This document shows, in pieces, positions 19,146 to 27,906 of a stretch of 37,540 nucleotides of DNA. Every line of letters begins with the position of its first letter. Positions within the stretch are counted from its first letter, which is position 1. The notes beneath the pieces were generated by a model that saw only the letters and a program-made list of their open reading frames with translations, searched no databases and was not told where the DNA came from. The stretch comes from Bacteroidota bacterium (GTDB lineage Bacteria; Bacteroidota; Bacteroidia; JABDFU01): the NCBI GenBank assembly GCA_013286385.1, contig JABDFU010000017.1:988-38527 (forward strand), read 5' to 3'. The translations under genes and the position numbers were made by a program.

Positions 19146-22100
19146 ATGAAAGCCCTGAAAAAAATTCTTTTTTTATTAGTGGTACTAACCATTGCAGACC
19201 GCGTGTCAGCTCGCGAATACAATGCGGCCCTCAAGAAAGAGGACGGGTTGAAGGAAAGACAGATTCAGAGTGTACTGTCAACCTGCACGGCCGGTATTAC
19301 ACAGGATCAGCTTCAGATCAATGATGTGCGTACGACCATTTTGACCAGCGGAGATATGTGGTGGAACCTGGTTTCTGCAAAATACGAGGTTCCAAAAGGA
19401 GGAGGTGCAAGTTCGATATTCGCCGGTTCGCTTTGGATTGGCGGTATTGATGCCGGAGGTCAGCTGCACATTGCGGCCATGACCTACAGACAGAATGGTG
19501 TGGATTACTGGCCCGGGCCCATGGATACTGCAACCCTCTCCACTACTACCAGTGAATGTCAGGCCTATGATAAACACTGGGTAGTCAATCTAAGTGACGT
19601 TCAGAATTTTCTAAATGGCGCCCAACCAACCACGGCTATGACCAGCTGGCCCGGAAACGGTAACCCCATGTATAATGAAGGTCATTTTTTGGCACCCTTT
19701 TACAGTCCCAGAGGTGATTATATTTATAATCCGGGCAACGGGGATTATCCTAAATTCAGTACCGCAATTAAAACGTTTCCATGCAGTGTCACTCAGCTGT
19801 TCGGAGACCAAACCATGTGGGGCGTATTTAATGACGAAGGAAACATACATACTGAGACCAATGGAATACCGATAGGAATTGAGCTAAGGTATCAGTGTTT
19901 TGCCTATGTCACCAGCGATGCAAACAACAACGCCACTTTTTATGATTACCAGGTAATCAATCGTGCCAATACTACACTCAATAAAACCTATTTTGGCGTA
20001 TGGTGCGATTTTGACCTTGGGTACTTTGATGATGACTTTACCGGATGCGATGTTGCAAATGGTGTAGGCTATGGGTACAATGGAACGCCTGTTGACGGTA
20101 ACGGTCAGCCCGGGACGTATGGTGCAAACCCTCCCTGCGTAGGAATTGATTTTTTCAGAGGACCTAAAATCGGAGAACCCGGAGATGGAGTGGATCAAAG
20201 CGGAGTGAGTTTTGTAAACCCGCAGACAGGTCGTATACAAATGGCTAAATTTGTATATTACAACAATGATTTCAGCGTTCAGGGTAATCCGACCAAAGCC
20301 ACAGATTATTACAATTACCTGAGTGGATTCTGGATTGACGGAACTCCTTTTACTTACGGAGGAAATGCCTACAAAGGTTCAGGTCCGGTATGCGACTTTA
20401 TGTTCCCAGGTTCATCTGACCCAACAGGGCTCGGAACTAAAATGGTTCCCCAGCAAGCCTGGGCAGAATACCCAACTCCGGCTAACCCTACCGGCGACGT
20501 TCCCGGTGACCGCCGCTTTATGGAATCGGCTGGCCCTTTTACCTTGCTTCCGGGCGCAGTCAACTCGGTTACAACAGGTGTTGTATGGGCACGTACAACC
20601 AATGGTGGAAACCTGGGTTCCATTCCTTTGATGATCGATGCGAATACACTTGCCCAGGCTCTGTTTGACAATTGCTTTCAAATCAGTAACGGGCCTGATG
20701 CCCCCGATTTGACCATTCAGGAATTGCAAAATCAGCTCATCATTTACCTGACCAATAAGACCACGTCCAATAACTACAAAGAAAAATACACTGAAAAAGA
20801 CCCGTACATCAAACACAATCTGAAGGACAGTTTATATAAATTTCAGGGATACCAGGTTTTCCAGATCACGGATTCTTCGGTTACAGAGGCTGATTTGTAT
20901 AACGCTGCAAAGGCCCGTTTAATTTTTGAGTGTGATGTGAAAGATGGAGTAAAACAAATCATCAATTACTACAACAATACCAGCCTGGCCCCGCTCTGGG
21001 TGCCCCAGCAAATGGTTTACGGTGCAGACACCGGAATCACGCATTCTTTTGTTGTCAATACCGATCAGTTCGCAACATCAACGAATACCACTCTTGTGGA
21101 TGAGAAACAATATTACTATATGGCAATTGCCTACGGATATAATCCAGGAGAAGCGTATTCAGATCCCAATTCGAATTTGAATCAAACATTTGCAGACGGA
21201 TACAACGGAGCCAAGGACGGGTATAATCTTCCTTACATTGCCAGTCGCCGCAATGTTCACTATACTGTGGGAATGCCACATATTCCTGCCCCGCAAAGCG
21301 GAGGCACGCAGATGAATTCTGCCTACGGAAACGGTGTTCAGCTAACCCGTATTGAAGGCCAGGGTAACGGAGGTCAGGTGCTTCAGCTGACCCCTCAATC
21401 GGTTCTGAATATTCTGGGCGCTTCGGCATCTAACCCGAATGTCACACCATTGGGTTCCAGTGTATATGCTGCTTTCCCGGCTTCGGTATCAAGTCAGGCG
21501 GATGGTCCAGGCGGCAGGTCTGTCAATGTCACCTATCAGGCAGGAGCAGGACCTGTAAAAATAATGGTGATTGATCCGTTGAGCGTACCGGCAGGAAATT
21601 TCCAGATATCTATCAGTGATTCTACGCCCAAAGCGAAATGGGTTCTTACCAATTTGAGTAACGGAGTCAAGGTTATTTCTGATACTACACTTGCCATGGG
21701 AAACCAGCAGATCATTCCTCAACTTGGGTTGTCAATAACCCTGAATTACGTAACTGAAATTGCTTCCATCGCTACAAATGATGAAACAGCTCCAAATGGA
21801 GCTTTGTTTTCGACTATGTTCTTTGCGAATACCGCAGAGCAGTGGTTGACCGGTTTGGCGGATGTGGATGTCTACACGGGAATTTTGGCCGACGAGGACT
21901 GGATTCGTTCCGGAGTTTACCAGTTGCATTCGGGGGGCTCTCCTGCCGGACCATTTGATGATTATGTCGGAGTGGATAATAGTAAATTTTTCCAAAAAAT
22001 TGTTGGTGCAACCTGGGCGCCCTATAGTATGTGTGCATGCACCGATGCCGCCCAAAATTGCCAGGGAGGACCCGCTGCTACGAGCTATTTACCCTATAAC

Positions 22101-23267
22101 AATATGGGTAAGGTATTGGCAAGTGTGGACGTAGTTATTACACCCGATAAGAGCAAGTGGACCCGCTGTCCTGTAATTGAAATGGATGAAAATGCCTCCA
22201 TGACTGAAGGACATGCCGCCAAATTTTCTATCCGAAGGTCTCAGTCCATTGATCAGAACGGTAACTATGCTTCCGGAACCGGACCTGGCAGCAGCTCCCC
22301 CAATGATCCAGCCTACATTTCGCGAACAGGTATGGGCTGGTTCCCGGGTTATGCCATCAATATTGAAACCGGCGAGCGTCTGAACATGGTCTATGGAGAA
22401 GATTCGGGCCTTCCGACTGAAAATGGAAGGGATATGAAATGGAATCCGACTTCGGATGTATTTGATCCCACCTATTCGTATCCGATTTTCGGAGGAAAAC
22501 ATTACATCTATGTTTTTGCACACGTTTCAGACTTGAAGCAAGCCTCTACAGACAAATACCTGCCTAACGGACCCAAAAACATGCCGCGTTACGATGCGGG
22601 ATGGACCGCCTGGCAATTGCTTAATGCTGATGTAGAAAGCGGAACCACCAGTTACTCCAGGGTTTTATACGGAGATGCCATGTGGGTTAACATCCCCTTG
22701 CTTGTTCAGGGTCAGGAATTTTTATCAAACCAGGCGACAGTTCAGATTCGTGTCCCCCGTAAATACCGAAGAGGCTTTAGCGGATTTTACGGTTCGGCAA
22801 ACCCTGTCGATCCCAAAATAGTTGATACAATAGGTGGACCCGGAGAAGTACCTGCCAATGCAAAACCTCAGAACAGAAACTACCCTTTGTACAGCTTCAG
22901 CACCGTTGGAATGCAGGTGAATACCAATGTCACTGCAACTGCGAAAAGCGCACTTGATCTGATCAACATCGTGCCCAACCCGTATTATGCCTATTCTGGT
23001 TACGAAACAAATCAGCTGGATAACCGGGTGAGAATTACCAATCTTCCTCCGACCTGTACGGTACGCATTTTCACCCTGAACGGCACGCTGATTTATACCA
23101 TTAACAAGGCTGATCCTTCCACTTATACAGACTGGACCCTTACCAATCAGGCAGGAATACCCATTGCCAGTGGTATGTACCTGATTTATATCAATGCTCC
23201 GGGGGTAGGAGAAAAAGTTTTAAAATGGTTCGGTGTATTGCGCCCTGCCGATTTGAGTACGTTCTAA
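19146..23267 (+). CDS. Very large exported protein with C-terminal sorting-like domain
   Basis: A 1373-residue protein with a signal peptide (residues 4-22, KKILFLLVVLTIADRVSA). Its N-terminal region (DVRTTILTSGDMWWNLVSAKYEVPKG, SLWIGGIDAGGQLHIAA and the WPGP motif, in pieces) is a pattern I recognise from large Bacteroidota surface proteins annotated only as sorting-domain proteins. The last 100 residues (VPNPYYAYSGYE, VRIFTLNGTLIYTI, GIPIASGMYLIYI) resemble a type IX secretion or FlgD-like C-terminal fold, though the extreme end, WFGVLRPADLSTF, is not the classical basic CTD tail. It sits between the TonB receptor and the PorV/PorQ-like gene. The 3' end has a dead paralogue at 15001. Biochemical role unknown. 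Confidence 0.82.
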   Translation: MKALKKILFLLVVLTIADRVSAREYNAALKKEDGLKERQIQSVLSTCTAGITQDQLQINDVRTTILTSGDMWWNLVSAKYEVPKGGGASSIFAGSLWIGGIDAGGQLHIAAMTYRQNGVDYWPGPMDTATLSTTTSECQAYDKHWVVNLSDVQNFLNGAQPTTAMTSWPGNGNPMYNEGHFLAPFYSPRGDYIYNPGNGDYPKFSTAIKTFPCSVTQLFGDQTMWGVFNDEGNIHTETNGIPIGIELRYQCFAYVTSDANNNATFYDYQVINRANTTLNKTYFGVWCDFDLGYFDDDFTGCDVANGVGYGYNGTPVDGNGQPGTYGANPPCVGIDFFRGPKIGEPGDGVDQSGVSFVNPQTGRIQMAKFVYYNNDFSVQGNPTKATDYYNYLSGFWIDGTPFTYGGNAYKGSGPVCDFMFPGSSDPTGLGTKMVPQQAWAEYPTPANPTGDVPGDRRFMESAGPFTLLPGAVNSVTTGVVWARTTNGGNLGSIPLMIDANTLAQALFDNCFQISNGPDAPDLTIQELQNQLIIYLTNKTTSNNYKEKYTEKDPYIKHNLKDSLYKFQGYQVFQITDSSVTEADLYNAAKARLIFECDVKDGVKQIINYYNNTSLAPLWVPQQMVYGADTGITHSFVVNTDQFATSTNTTLVDEKQYYYMAIAYGYNPGEAYSDPNSNLNQTFADGYNGAKDGYNLPYIASRRNVHYTVGMPHIPAPQSGGTQMNSAYGNGVQLTRIEGQGNGGQVLQLTPQSVLNILGASASNPNVTPLGSSVYAAFPASVSSQADGPGGRSVNVTYQAGAGPVKIMVIDPLSVPAGNFQISISDSTPKAKWVLTNLSNGVKVISDTTLAMGNQQIIPQLGLSITLNYVTEIASIATNDETAPNGALFSTMFFANTAEQWLTGLADVDVYTGILADEDWIRSGVYQLHSGGSPAGPFDDYVGVDNSKFFQKIVGATWAPYSMCACTDAAQNCQGGPAATSYLPYNNMGKVLASVDVVITPDKSKWTRCPVIEMDENASMTEGHAAKFSIRRSQSIDQNGNYASGTGPGSSSPNDPAYISRTGMGWFPGYAINIETGERLNMVYGEDSGLPTENGRDMKWNPTSDVFDPTYSYPIFGGKHYIYVFAHVSDLKQASTDKYLPNGPKNMPRYDAGWTAWQLLNADVESGTTSYSRVLYGDAMWVNIPLLVQGQEFLSNQATVQIRVPRKYRRGFSGFYGSANPVDPKIVDTIGGPGEVPANAKPQNRNYPLYSFSTVGMQVNTNVTATAKSALDLINIVPNPYYAYSGYETNQLDNRVRITNLPPTCTVRIFTLNGTLIYTINKADPSTYTDWTLTNQAGIPIASGMYLIYINAPGVGEKVLKWFGVLRPADLSTF

Positions 23268-23268
23268 A

Positions 23269-23295
23269 TAGCGAATAGCCAATAGCGAACAGGGG
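23269..23295. repeat. AGCGAATAG-type dispersed repeat
   Basis: TAGCGAATAGCCAATAGCGA and the bases after it, directly behind the stop of the exported protein. Related strings occur at 5315-5323 after thiH, and at 27220-27230 and 27239-27263 at the end of the monooxygenase gene. All lie at the 3' ends of genes. Confidence 0.7.
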
Positions 23296-23321
23296 AATAT
23301 AAAACATTAAAATTCAAACGC

Positions 23322-24413
23322 ATGAAAAGAAAATCTACTAAGTCAGCAGCGCTTATAGGCGCTGCACTGCTTCTGGTTACGGCAGGCTTTTCGGGTAACG
23401 TAGACCGCTCGGGACAAGCCGGTGCAACAGAACTGCTCATCAATCCATGGGCCAGGAGTTCGGGCTGGGCAGGAGCGAATTCCTCGAATGCAACAGGCCT
23501 TGAGGCAACGTATTCGAACGTAGCCGGCATCGCTTTTATTCCTAAAACCGAGTTGATTTTTTCCTATACCGATTATCTGGTGGGTTCGGGTATCAGCATC
23601 AGCTCCTTTGGCTTTACCCAACGGGTAGGTGAAACGGGTGCTTTGGCACTTACAGTGATGAGTATGAACTTCGGAAGTATCCCGATTACGACTGTCGATA
23701 ACCCTGAGGGCGGGATCGGTACCTTTTCTCCTTCCTTTGTAAACATGGGTTTGTCCTATGCCAAGGGATTTTCAGATAATATATACGGAGGTGTTACGGT
23801 GAGACTTATTTCTGAAGCCATCTCGAACGTACAGGCCAATGACGTTTGTGTGGATGCGGGTGTTCAATATGTAACCGGAAAAATGAAACAAATACATTTC
23901 GGGGTTGCTGTTAAAAATGTTGGGCCTGCTACTTCTTTCTCTGGTGATGGTCTTTCCTTTACCACACCTCTTCCGGAGAATAACCCTTCAGGAACCAGTA
24001 CCTATACCGTGCAGAACCGTTCGGCGAGCTTTGAACTTCCCTCCCTGATGAACATTGGCGCAGCGTACGATTTTTATTTTTCAAAGGACACTGCCAGTCT
24101 GAAAAACAACCGAATCACTGTAGCCTTTACCTTTACCTCCAATTCTTACAGCAAGGATGACTTTCTTGCAGGTGTTGAATACAGTTTCAGAAACTGGCTG
24201 ATGCTCAGGGTGGGGTATGACTTCGAACAAGGGATGTGGAGCAATGCAGACGGTATTTCTACCGACCGCACAACCGTATTTACAGGTCCTACAGCAGGTA
24301 TAACCTTTCAGTGTCCCTTCAAAAACAAATCGACTCTTGCTCTGGATTATTCGTACCGTGCCACAGACCCCTTCTCAGGGGTTCATAGCATTGGAATCAG
24401 AATAAATTTGTAA
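23322..24413 (+). CDS. PorV/PorQ-family outer-membrane protein
   Basis: A 363-residue beta-barrel protein with a signal peptide (AALIGAALLLVTAGFSG). The mature N-terminus, GATELLINPWARSSGWAGA followed by ATGLEATYSNVAGIAF, matches the PorV/PorQ family pattern in which the protein binds type IX secretion substrates or the translocon. Repeating amphipathic strands and a C-terminal SIGIRINL fit a barrel. It ends the trio with the TonB receptor and the 1373-residue protein. It may be a dedicated shuttle for that neighbour rather than the general PorV. The family call is firm; the partner is inferred from position. Confidence 0.85.
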   Translation: MKRKSTKSAALIGAALLLVTAGFSGNVDRSGQAGATELLINPWARSSGWAGANSSNATGLEATYSNVAGIAFIPKTELIFSYTDYLVGSGISISSFGFTQRVGETGALALTVMSMNFGSIPITTVDNPEGGIGTFSPSFVNMGLSYAKGFSDNIYGGVTVRLISEAISNVQANDVCVDAGVQYVTGKMKQIHFGVAVKNVGPATSFSGDGLSFTTPLPENNPSGTSTYTVQNRSASFELPSLMNIGAAYDFYFSKDTASLKNNRITVAFTFTSNSYSKDDFLAGVEYSFRNWLMLRVGYDFEQGMWSNADGISTDRTTVFTGPTAGITFQCPFKNKSTLALDYSYRATDPFSGVHSIGIRINL

Positions 24414-24457
24414 ATTAGAGGCTGGCAGCCACCCAACAGGGTATGGCCACCTGAACC

Positions 24458-24931
24458 ATGTCACAAGTATCTTACTTTACCGAAGAAGGCTTAAAAAAGC
24501 TGAAGGAGGAACTTCATCAGTTGGAGGCCGTTGAGCGCCCATCCATATCCAGACAGATTGCCGAGGCCAGGGATAAGGGCGATTTAAGTGAAAACGCAGA
24601 ATACGATGCGGCCAAAGAGGCCCAGGGTCTGCTTGAACTGAAGATCTCGAAGCTTAAGGAACTGGTAAGCAATGCACGCATTCTGGATGAAAAGCAGATT
24701 GATACCTCCAAAGTCTTTATCCGCTCAAAGGTTAAAATAAAGAACCTGAAGAGTAATTCAACAATGCAATACGTTCTGGTGGCAGAGAGCGAAGCCAATA
24801 TAAAAGAGGGTCGTATTTCAGTGGATTCTCCGATCGGCAAAGGTCTGCTTGGTAAAAAAGTGGGTGAAAAAGCCGAAGTAAAAACCCCTGCCGGAAGCGT
24901 TCAATTTGAGGTCCTTAGTATTTCGAGGTAA
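24458..24931 (+). CDS. greA: Transcript cleavage factor GreA
   Basis: Rescues backtracked RNA polymerase by stimulating cleavage of the nascent RNA. The 157-residue protein has the N-terminal coiled coil with the functional acidic tip ARDKGDLSENAEYDAAKEAQ and the C-terminal FKBP-like domain ending in SPIGKGLLGKKVGEKAEV. Length and motifs are fully typical. Its TAA at 24929-24931 is immediately followed by the ATG of the HIT gene. Confidence 0.98.
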   Translation: MSQVSYFTEEGLKKLKEELHQLEAVERPSISRQIAEARDKGDLSENAEYDAAKEAQGLLELKISKLKELVSNARILDEKQIDTSKVFIRSKVKIKNLKSNSTMQYVLVAESEANIKEGRISVDSPIGKGLLGKKVGEKAEVKTPAGSVQFEVLSISR

Positions 24932-25348
24932 ATGTCCTCTGTTTTTTCTAAAATAGTCAGTGGCGAAATACCCTCCTACAAGGTCGCCGAAACTGACGAC
25001 TATCTTGCTTTTCTGGATGTGAATCCGCTTGCAAAAGGTCATACTCTGGTTATCCCTAAAAAAGAGACGGATTACCTATTTGATTTAACTGATGAGGACT
25101 ATTCAGGCTTACAGCTTTTTTCAAAACGGGTAGCCCTGACCATCCGTAAAATTATCCCCTGCAAACGTATAGGTATGGCTGTTATCGGATTGGAGGTTCC
25201 CCATGCCCATATTCACCTGGTGCCCATAAACGGGATGAACGATCTTAATTTTCAAAATCTGAAATTGCGGTTTTCTGCAAACGAAATGCAGGAAACCGCT
25301 GCTGCGCTTCAGAAGGCGTATGCCGATCTTTCAAAAGCAGTGCAATGA
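24932..25348 (+). CDS. HIT-family nucleotide hydrolase/transferase
   Basis: A 138-residue histidine-triad protein. SVFSKIVSGEIPSYKVAE and LAFLDVNPLAKGHTLVIPK are the usual N-terminal blocks, and HAHIHLVP carries the catalytic triad H-x-H-x-H. The family hydrolyses nucleotide-phosphate or AMP-lysine type bonds. It starts on the base after the greA stop and overlaps the redoxin gene by four bases (ATGA). The pairing of greA and a HIT gene is frequent in Bacteroidota. Confidence 0.95.
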   Translation: MSSVFSKIVSGEIPSYKVAETDDYLAFLDVNPLAKGHTLVIPKKETDYLFDLTDEDYSGLQLFSKRVALTIRKIIPCKRIGMAVIGLEVPHAHIHLVPINGMNDLNFQNLKLRFSANEMQETAAALQKAYADLSKAVQ

Positions 25349-25890
25349 GATTCTTCCTTTTTCGTACGATTTTCATAAACGTGCTGCTTACTTTTCTTTT
25401 CTTTTCTTGTAATCCGGCCTCCAAAAGGCCGGAGGTTCGAAAACTTATCAATGGGCATACTACGGCGATCCTGTTTCTTTCGTCCGGCTGTCCAATGTGC
25501 CAGAACTACTGTCTTACACTGACTGAATTGTACAGTGAATACAAGGCAAAAGGTATTGTCTTTTGCGCTGTGTTTAGTGGAAAAAGTGCCGAAGACACTG
25601 CTGAGGTAAACACGTTTATTCAAAGGTATAAGCTGAATTTTTTCATGATGTCCGATCCCGGAAAAAAAATTTCGGAAGAACTTCAGGCTACCGTCACTCC
25701 TGAGGTTTTTTTAATCAGTTCAGCAGGAGAAACTCTTTATAAAGGAAGCATTGACAACTGGCTGATTGAGCCGGGACAAAAAAGAACCGTCGTTACCGAA
25801 CATTACCTTAAAGATGCTTTAAAAGCCTACACATCGGGCCTTCCGATCAAAATAAAATCAACAACGGCCAAGGGATGTCTTATCGAATAG
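25345..25890 (+). CDS. Lipoprotein redoxin (AhpC/TSA-like), partner of the copper oxygenase
   Basis: A 181-residue predicted lipoprotein with hydrophobic signal and lipid cysteine C22 (LFFSCN). A thioredoxin-fold core carries SSGCPMCQNYC (C49, C52, C56), VFCAVFSG, TVTPEVFLI with the cis-proline, and YKGSIDNW. The tail has another cysteine (KGCLIE, C178). This C-x2-C-x3-C layout plus tail cysteine matches redoxins found beside cytochrome-type ascorbate-dependent monooxygenases. It overlaps that gene by 16 bases here. It probably acts in the periplasm as reductant or in maturation of haem or copper centres. The exact role is unproven. Confidence 0.82.
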   Translation: MRFFLFRTIFINVLLTFLFFSCNPASKRPEVRKLINGHTTAILFLSSGCPMCQNYCLTLTELYSEYKAKGIVFCAVFSGKSAEDTAEVNTFIQRYKLNFFMMSDPGKKISEELQATVTPEVFLISSAGETLYKGSIDNWLIEPGQKRTVVTEHYLKDALKAYTSGLPIKIKSTTAKGCLIE

Positions 25891-27254
25891 GAAAACCTGT
25901 ATTAACCCTGCCGCTTGTTACAGCGTTGCTTGTTATTTCCTGCAAACACAAACCGCCCGTTACTTTTGTCAAAGACATAGCACCCCTACTCTATAAAAAT
26001 TGCAGCACCTGCCACCGGCCCGGTTCGGCAGGTCCTTTTCCTTTGCTCTGCTATAGGGACGCCGCAAAGCGGGCAAAAATGCTGGCCCTTGTGACCTTTA
26101 CCCACGAAATGCCTCCCTGGCCTGCGGACACAGCCTATACGCGTTTTGCCGGCGAGAAAGTGCTCACTGCCGGGGAAGTTGAACTGATCAGGCAATGGGC
26201 TGAAGCCGGGGCTCCTCTGGGGGACTCCGCTGCTCAACCCCCTATGCCGGTATTTAACTACGGCTCTGATCTGGGAAAGCCTGATCTGGTGGTACGCATG
26301 CCCGAGGCATTTCAAATCAAGGGAGATAATAGCGATCACTTTATGTTTATGAAAATTCCCTTTGAAATTCCCAGGGATACCTTTGTCAGGGCCATTGAGT
26401 TTGTACCCGGAAACAGAGCTCTGGTTCACCATGTCAACGGTCATCTGATACGTTACCCTTTCGACAAAAAGAAAGATGTGAACGATGGCGAAAAAATAGT
26501 AGACTCCCAGGTTTTTTCGGTGAAAGAACTCTACGATAAGCTGAAAATTGCAAACGACGACGGCAGTTATCCCCTTTTAAAACCTTCCTTTGTAAATTAC
26601 CTCCCGGGTGTTTTGCCTACCATGTACCCAGATGGAATAGGGGGTTTCAGTCTGAGCCGCAAGAATGCCATCTTCCTGAAAGACATTCATTACGGGCCTT
26701 CTCCGGTAGACACATCCGACCAAAGCTATTTCAATATTTTTTATGCCAAGGAAGCCCCGAAACGGCCCACTCTTGAAATGCAGCTGGGCACATTGGGACT
26801 GTCACCTGTTGTTCCTCCTTTGGTTATTCCGCCCAATGAAGTAAAAACATTTTCAACCCGTATCCATGCGCCAATGGACATGTCTATCCTGACCATCAAT
26901 CCCCACATGCATCTGCTCGGTAAATCGTTCTGGGCTTTCGCTGTTACTCCTGCCGGAGATACCATCCCGCTGATCCGAATCAAGTCCTGGGATTTTCGCT
27001 GGCAGTATTTCTATACCTATAAGAAGATGGTTAAAATACCCAAGGGTTCTGAACTTGTTGCTATCGGTGTCTTTGACAACACAGCCAACAATCCCAGAAA
27101 CCCCTTCAATCCGCCCCAGACCGTTCAGGAGCGAAACGGGAGCATGCGTACTACGGATGAAATGTTTCAATTTATTATTACGTATCTGCCGTACAAAGAG
27201 GGGGATGAGAAGATCAACTTAGCGAATAGCAATGGTTCAGCGAATAGCCATTAG
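25875..27254 (+). CDS. Haem-c domain fused to PHM-like copper monooxygenase (lipoprotein)
   Basis: 459 residues: a lipoprotein signal (C23, LLVISC), a cytochrome-c-like domain with haem motif C43-S-T-C-H47, and the MPPW motif near residue 79. The C-terminal two-thirds resembles copper type II ascorbate-dependent monooxygenases. Every copper ligand known from peptidylglycine hydroxylase has a counterpart: H185-H186 and H272 for one copper, H344-x-H346 and M430 (DEMFQF) for the other. The haem domain may feed electrons to the coppers. The last residues (NLANSNGSANSH) are encoded by the AGCGAATAGC repeat rather than by family sequence. The substrate is unknown. Confidence 0.87.
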   Translation: MSYRIGKPVLTLPLVTALLVISCKHKPPVTFVKDIAPLLYKNCSTCHRPGSAGPFPLLCYRDAAKRAKMLALVTFTHEMPPWPADTAYTRFAGEKVLTAGEVELIRQWAEAGAPLGDSAAQPPMPVFNYGSDLGKPDLVVRMPEAFQIKGDNSDHFMFMKIPFEIPRDTFVRAIEFVPGNRALVHHVNGHLIRYPFDKKKDVNDGEKIVDSQVFSVKELYDKLKIANDDGSYPLLKPSFVNYLPGVLPTMYPDGIGGFSLSRKNAIFLKDIHYGPSPVDTSDQSYFNIFYAKEAPKRPTLEMQLGTLGLSPVVPPLVIPPNEVKTFSTRIHAPMDMSILTINPHMHLLGKSFWAFAVTPAGDTIPLIRIKSWDFRWQYFYTYKKMVKIPKGSELVAIGVFDNTANNPRNPFNPPQTVQERNGSMRTTDEMFQFIITYLPYKEGDEKINLANSNGSANSH

Positions 27255-27263
27255 CCATTAGGG
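27220..27263. repeat. AGCGAATAG-type repeats at the monooxygenase 3' end
   Basis: Two copies (TAGCGAATAGC at 27220-27230 and AGCGAATAGCCATTAGCCAT from 27239) overlap the final codons and stop of the upstream gene, adding about 12 residues to its C-terminus. The second copy runs into the terminator hairpin. Confidence 0.75.
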
Positions 27264-27279
27264 ATTAACTCCCCCTAAT
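27257..27279. terminator. Hairpin between convergent monooxygenase and ruvC
   Basis: ATTAGGG (27257-27263) and CCCTAAT (27273-27279) form a perfect 7-bp stem with a 9-base loop. AGCCATT (27253-27259) can pair alternatively with AATGGCT (27284-27290). It lies between two converging genes, so a bidirectional terminator is plausible. There is no long T-tract. Confidence 0.5.
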
Positions 27280-27295
27280 CGCAAATGGCTAATAA

Positions 27296-27847
27296 CTACA
27301 TTTTTCTGCCTGGATTTTCCTTTAAGAAGCCCGCCCAGCCTGAATGTTTCTTTCCTCCGCTAACGGGATTGCGTTGAAAAAAATGACACATGGCTGCGGC
27401 GAGTCCGTCTGTTGCGTCCAGGTGTTTGGGGAGATCATTGAAACTCAGCAGTGTCTGAAGCATGGAAGCAACCTGCTGTTTGGAGGCATTTCCGTTTCCG
27501 GTAATGGATTGCTTTATTTTCTTGGGAGCGTATTCGAAAATAGGAATGTTGCGGTACAAGGCTCCGGCTATGGCAACTCCCTGGGCGCGTCCAAGCTTAA
27601 GCATGCTTTGCACATTCTTGCCAAAGAATGGAGCCTCAATGGCGAGTTCGTCAGGTTTATGCTGCTCAATTAATTCGAGCGTGCGTGAAAAAATCGATTG
27701 CAGTTTCATGGCCTGATTTTCGAGTTTCTCCAGGTGAAGAACCCCAATGTCAATAAGATCGGCTTTTGTACCGCGAATATGAATCAGGCCGTAACCCATT
27801 ATGGTTGTTCCGGGGTCAATACCCAGTATAACCTTGTCGGTGCTCAT
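27296..27847 (-). CDS. ruvC: Holliday-junction resolvase RuvC
   Basis: Resolves Holliday junctions together with RuvAB. The acidic catalytic residues are visible in [27 protein letters not shown] and [14 protein letters not shown], with the conserved [20 protein letters not shown]-binding segment. Length is about 183 from the ATG at 27847. ATGs at 27850 and 27868 are alternatives, the latter with GGAGG directly abutting it. The C-terminal tail ([14 protein letters not shown]) is typical of Bacteroidota RuvC. It is divergent from the glycosyltransferase gene. Confidence 0.97.
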   Translation of the reverse strand: MSTDKVILGIDPGTTIMGYGLIHIRGTKADLIDIGVLHLEKLENQAMKLQSIFSRTLELIEQHKPDELAIEAPFFGKNVQSMLKLGRAQGVAIAGALYRNIPIFEYAPKKIKQSITGNGNASKQQVASMLQTLLSFNDLPKHLDATDGLAAAMCHFFQRNPVSGGKKHSGWAGFLKENPGRKM

Positions 27848-27884
27848 CATTACCCTGACGGCGCTCATCCTCCCTTTATTTTTC

Positions 27885-27892
27885 TAAATTTG
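27885..27892 (+). promoter_or_regulatory. -7 promoter element of the glycosyltransferase gene
   Basis: TAAATTTG is a perfect match to the TAnnTTTG consensus, 14 bases before the ATG at 27907. A matching TTTG -33 element is not evident at the usual distance. The leader would be only a few bases long. Confidence 0.4.
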
Positions 27893-27906
27893 GTTATACG
27901 GATTTT

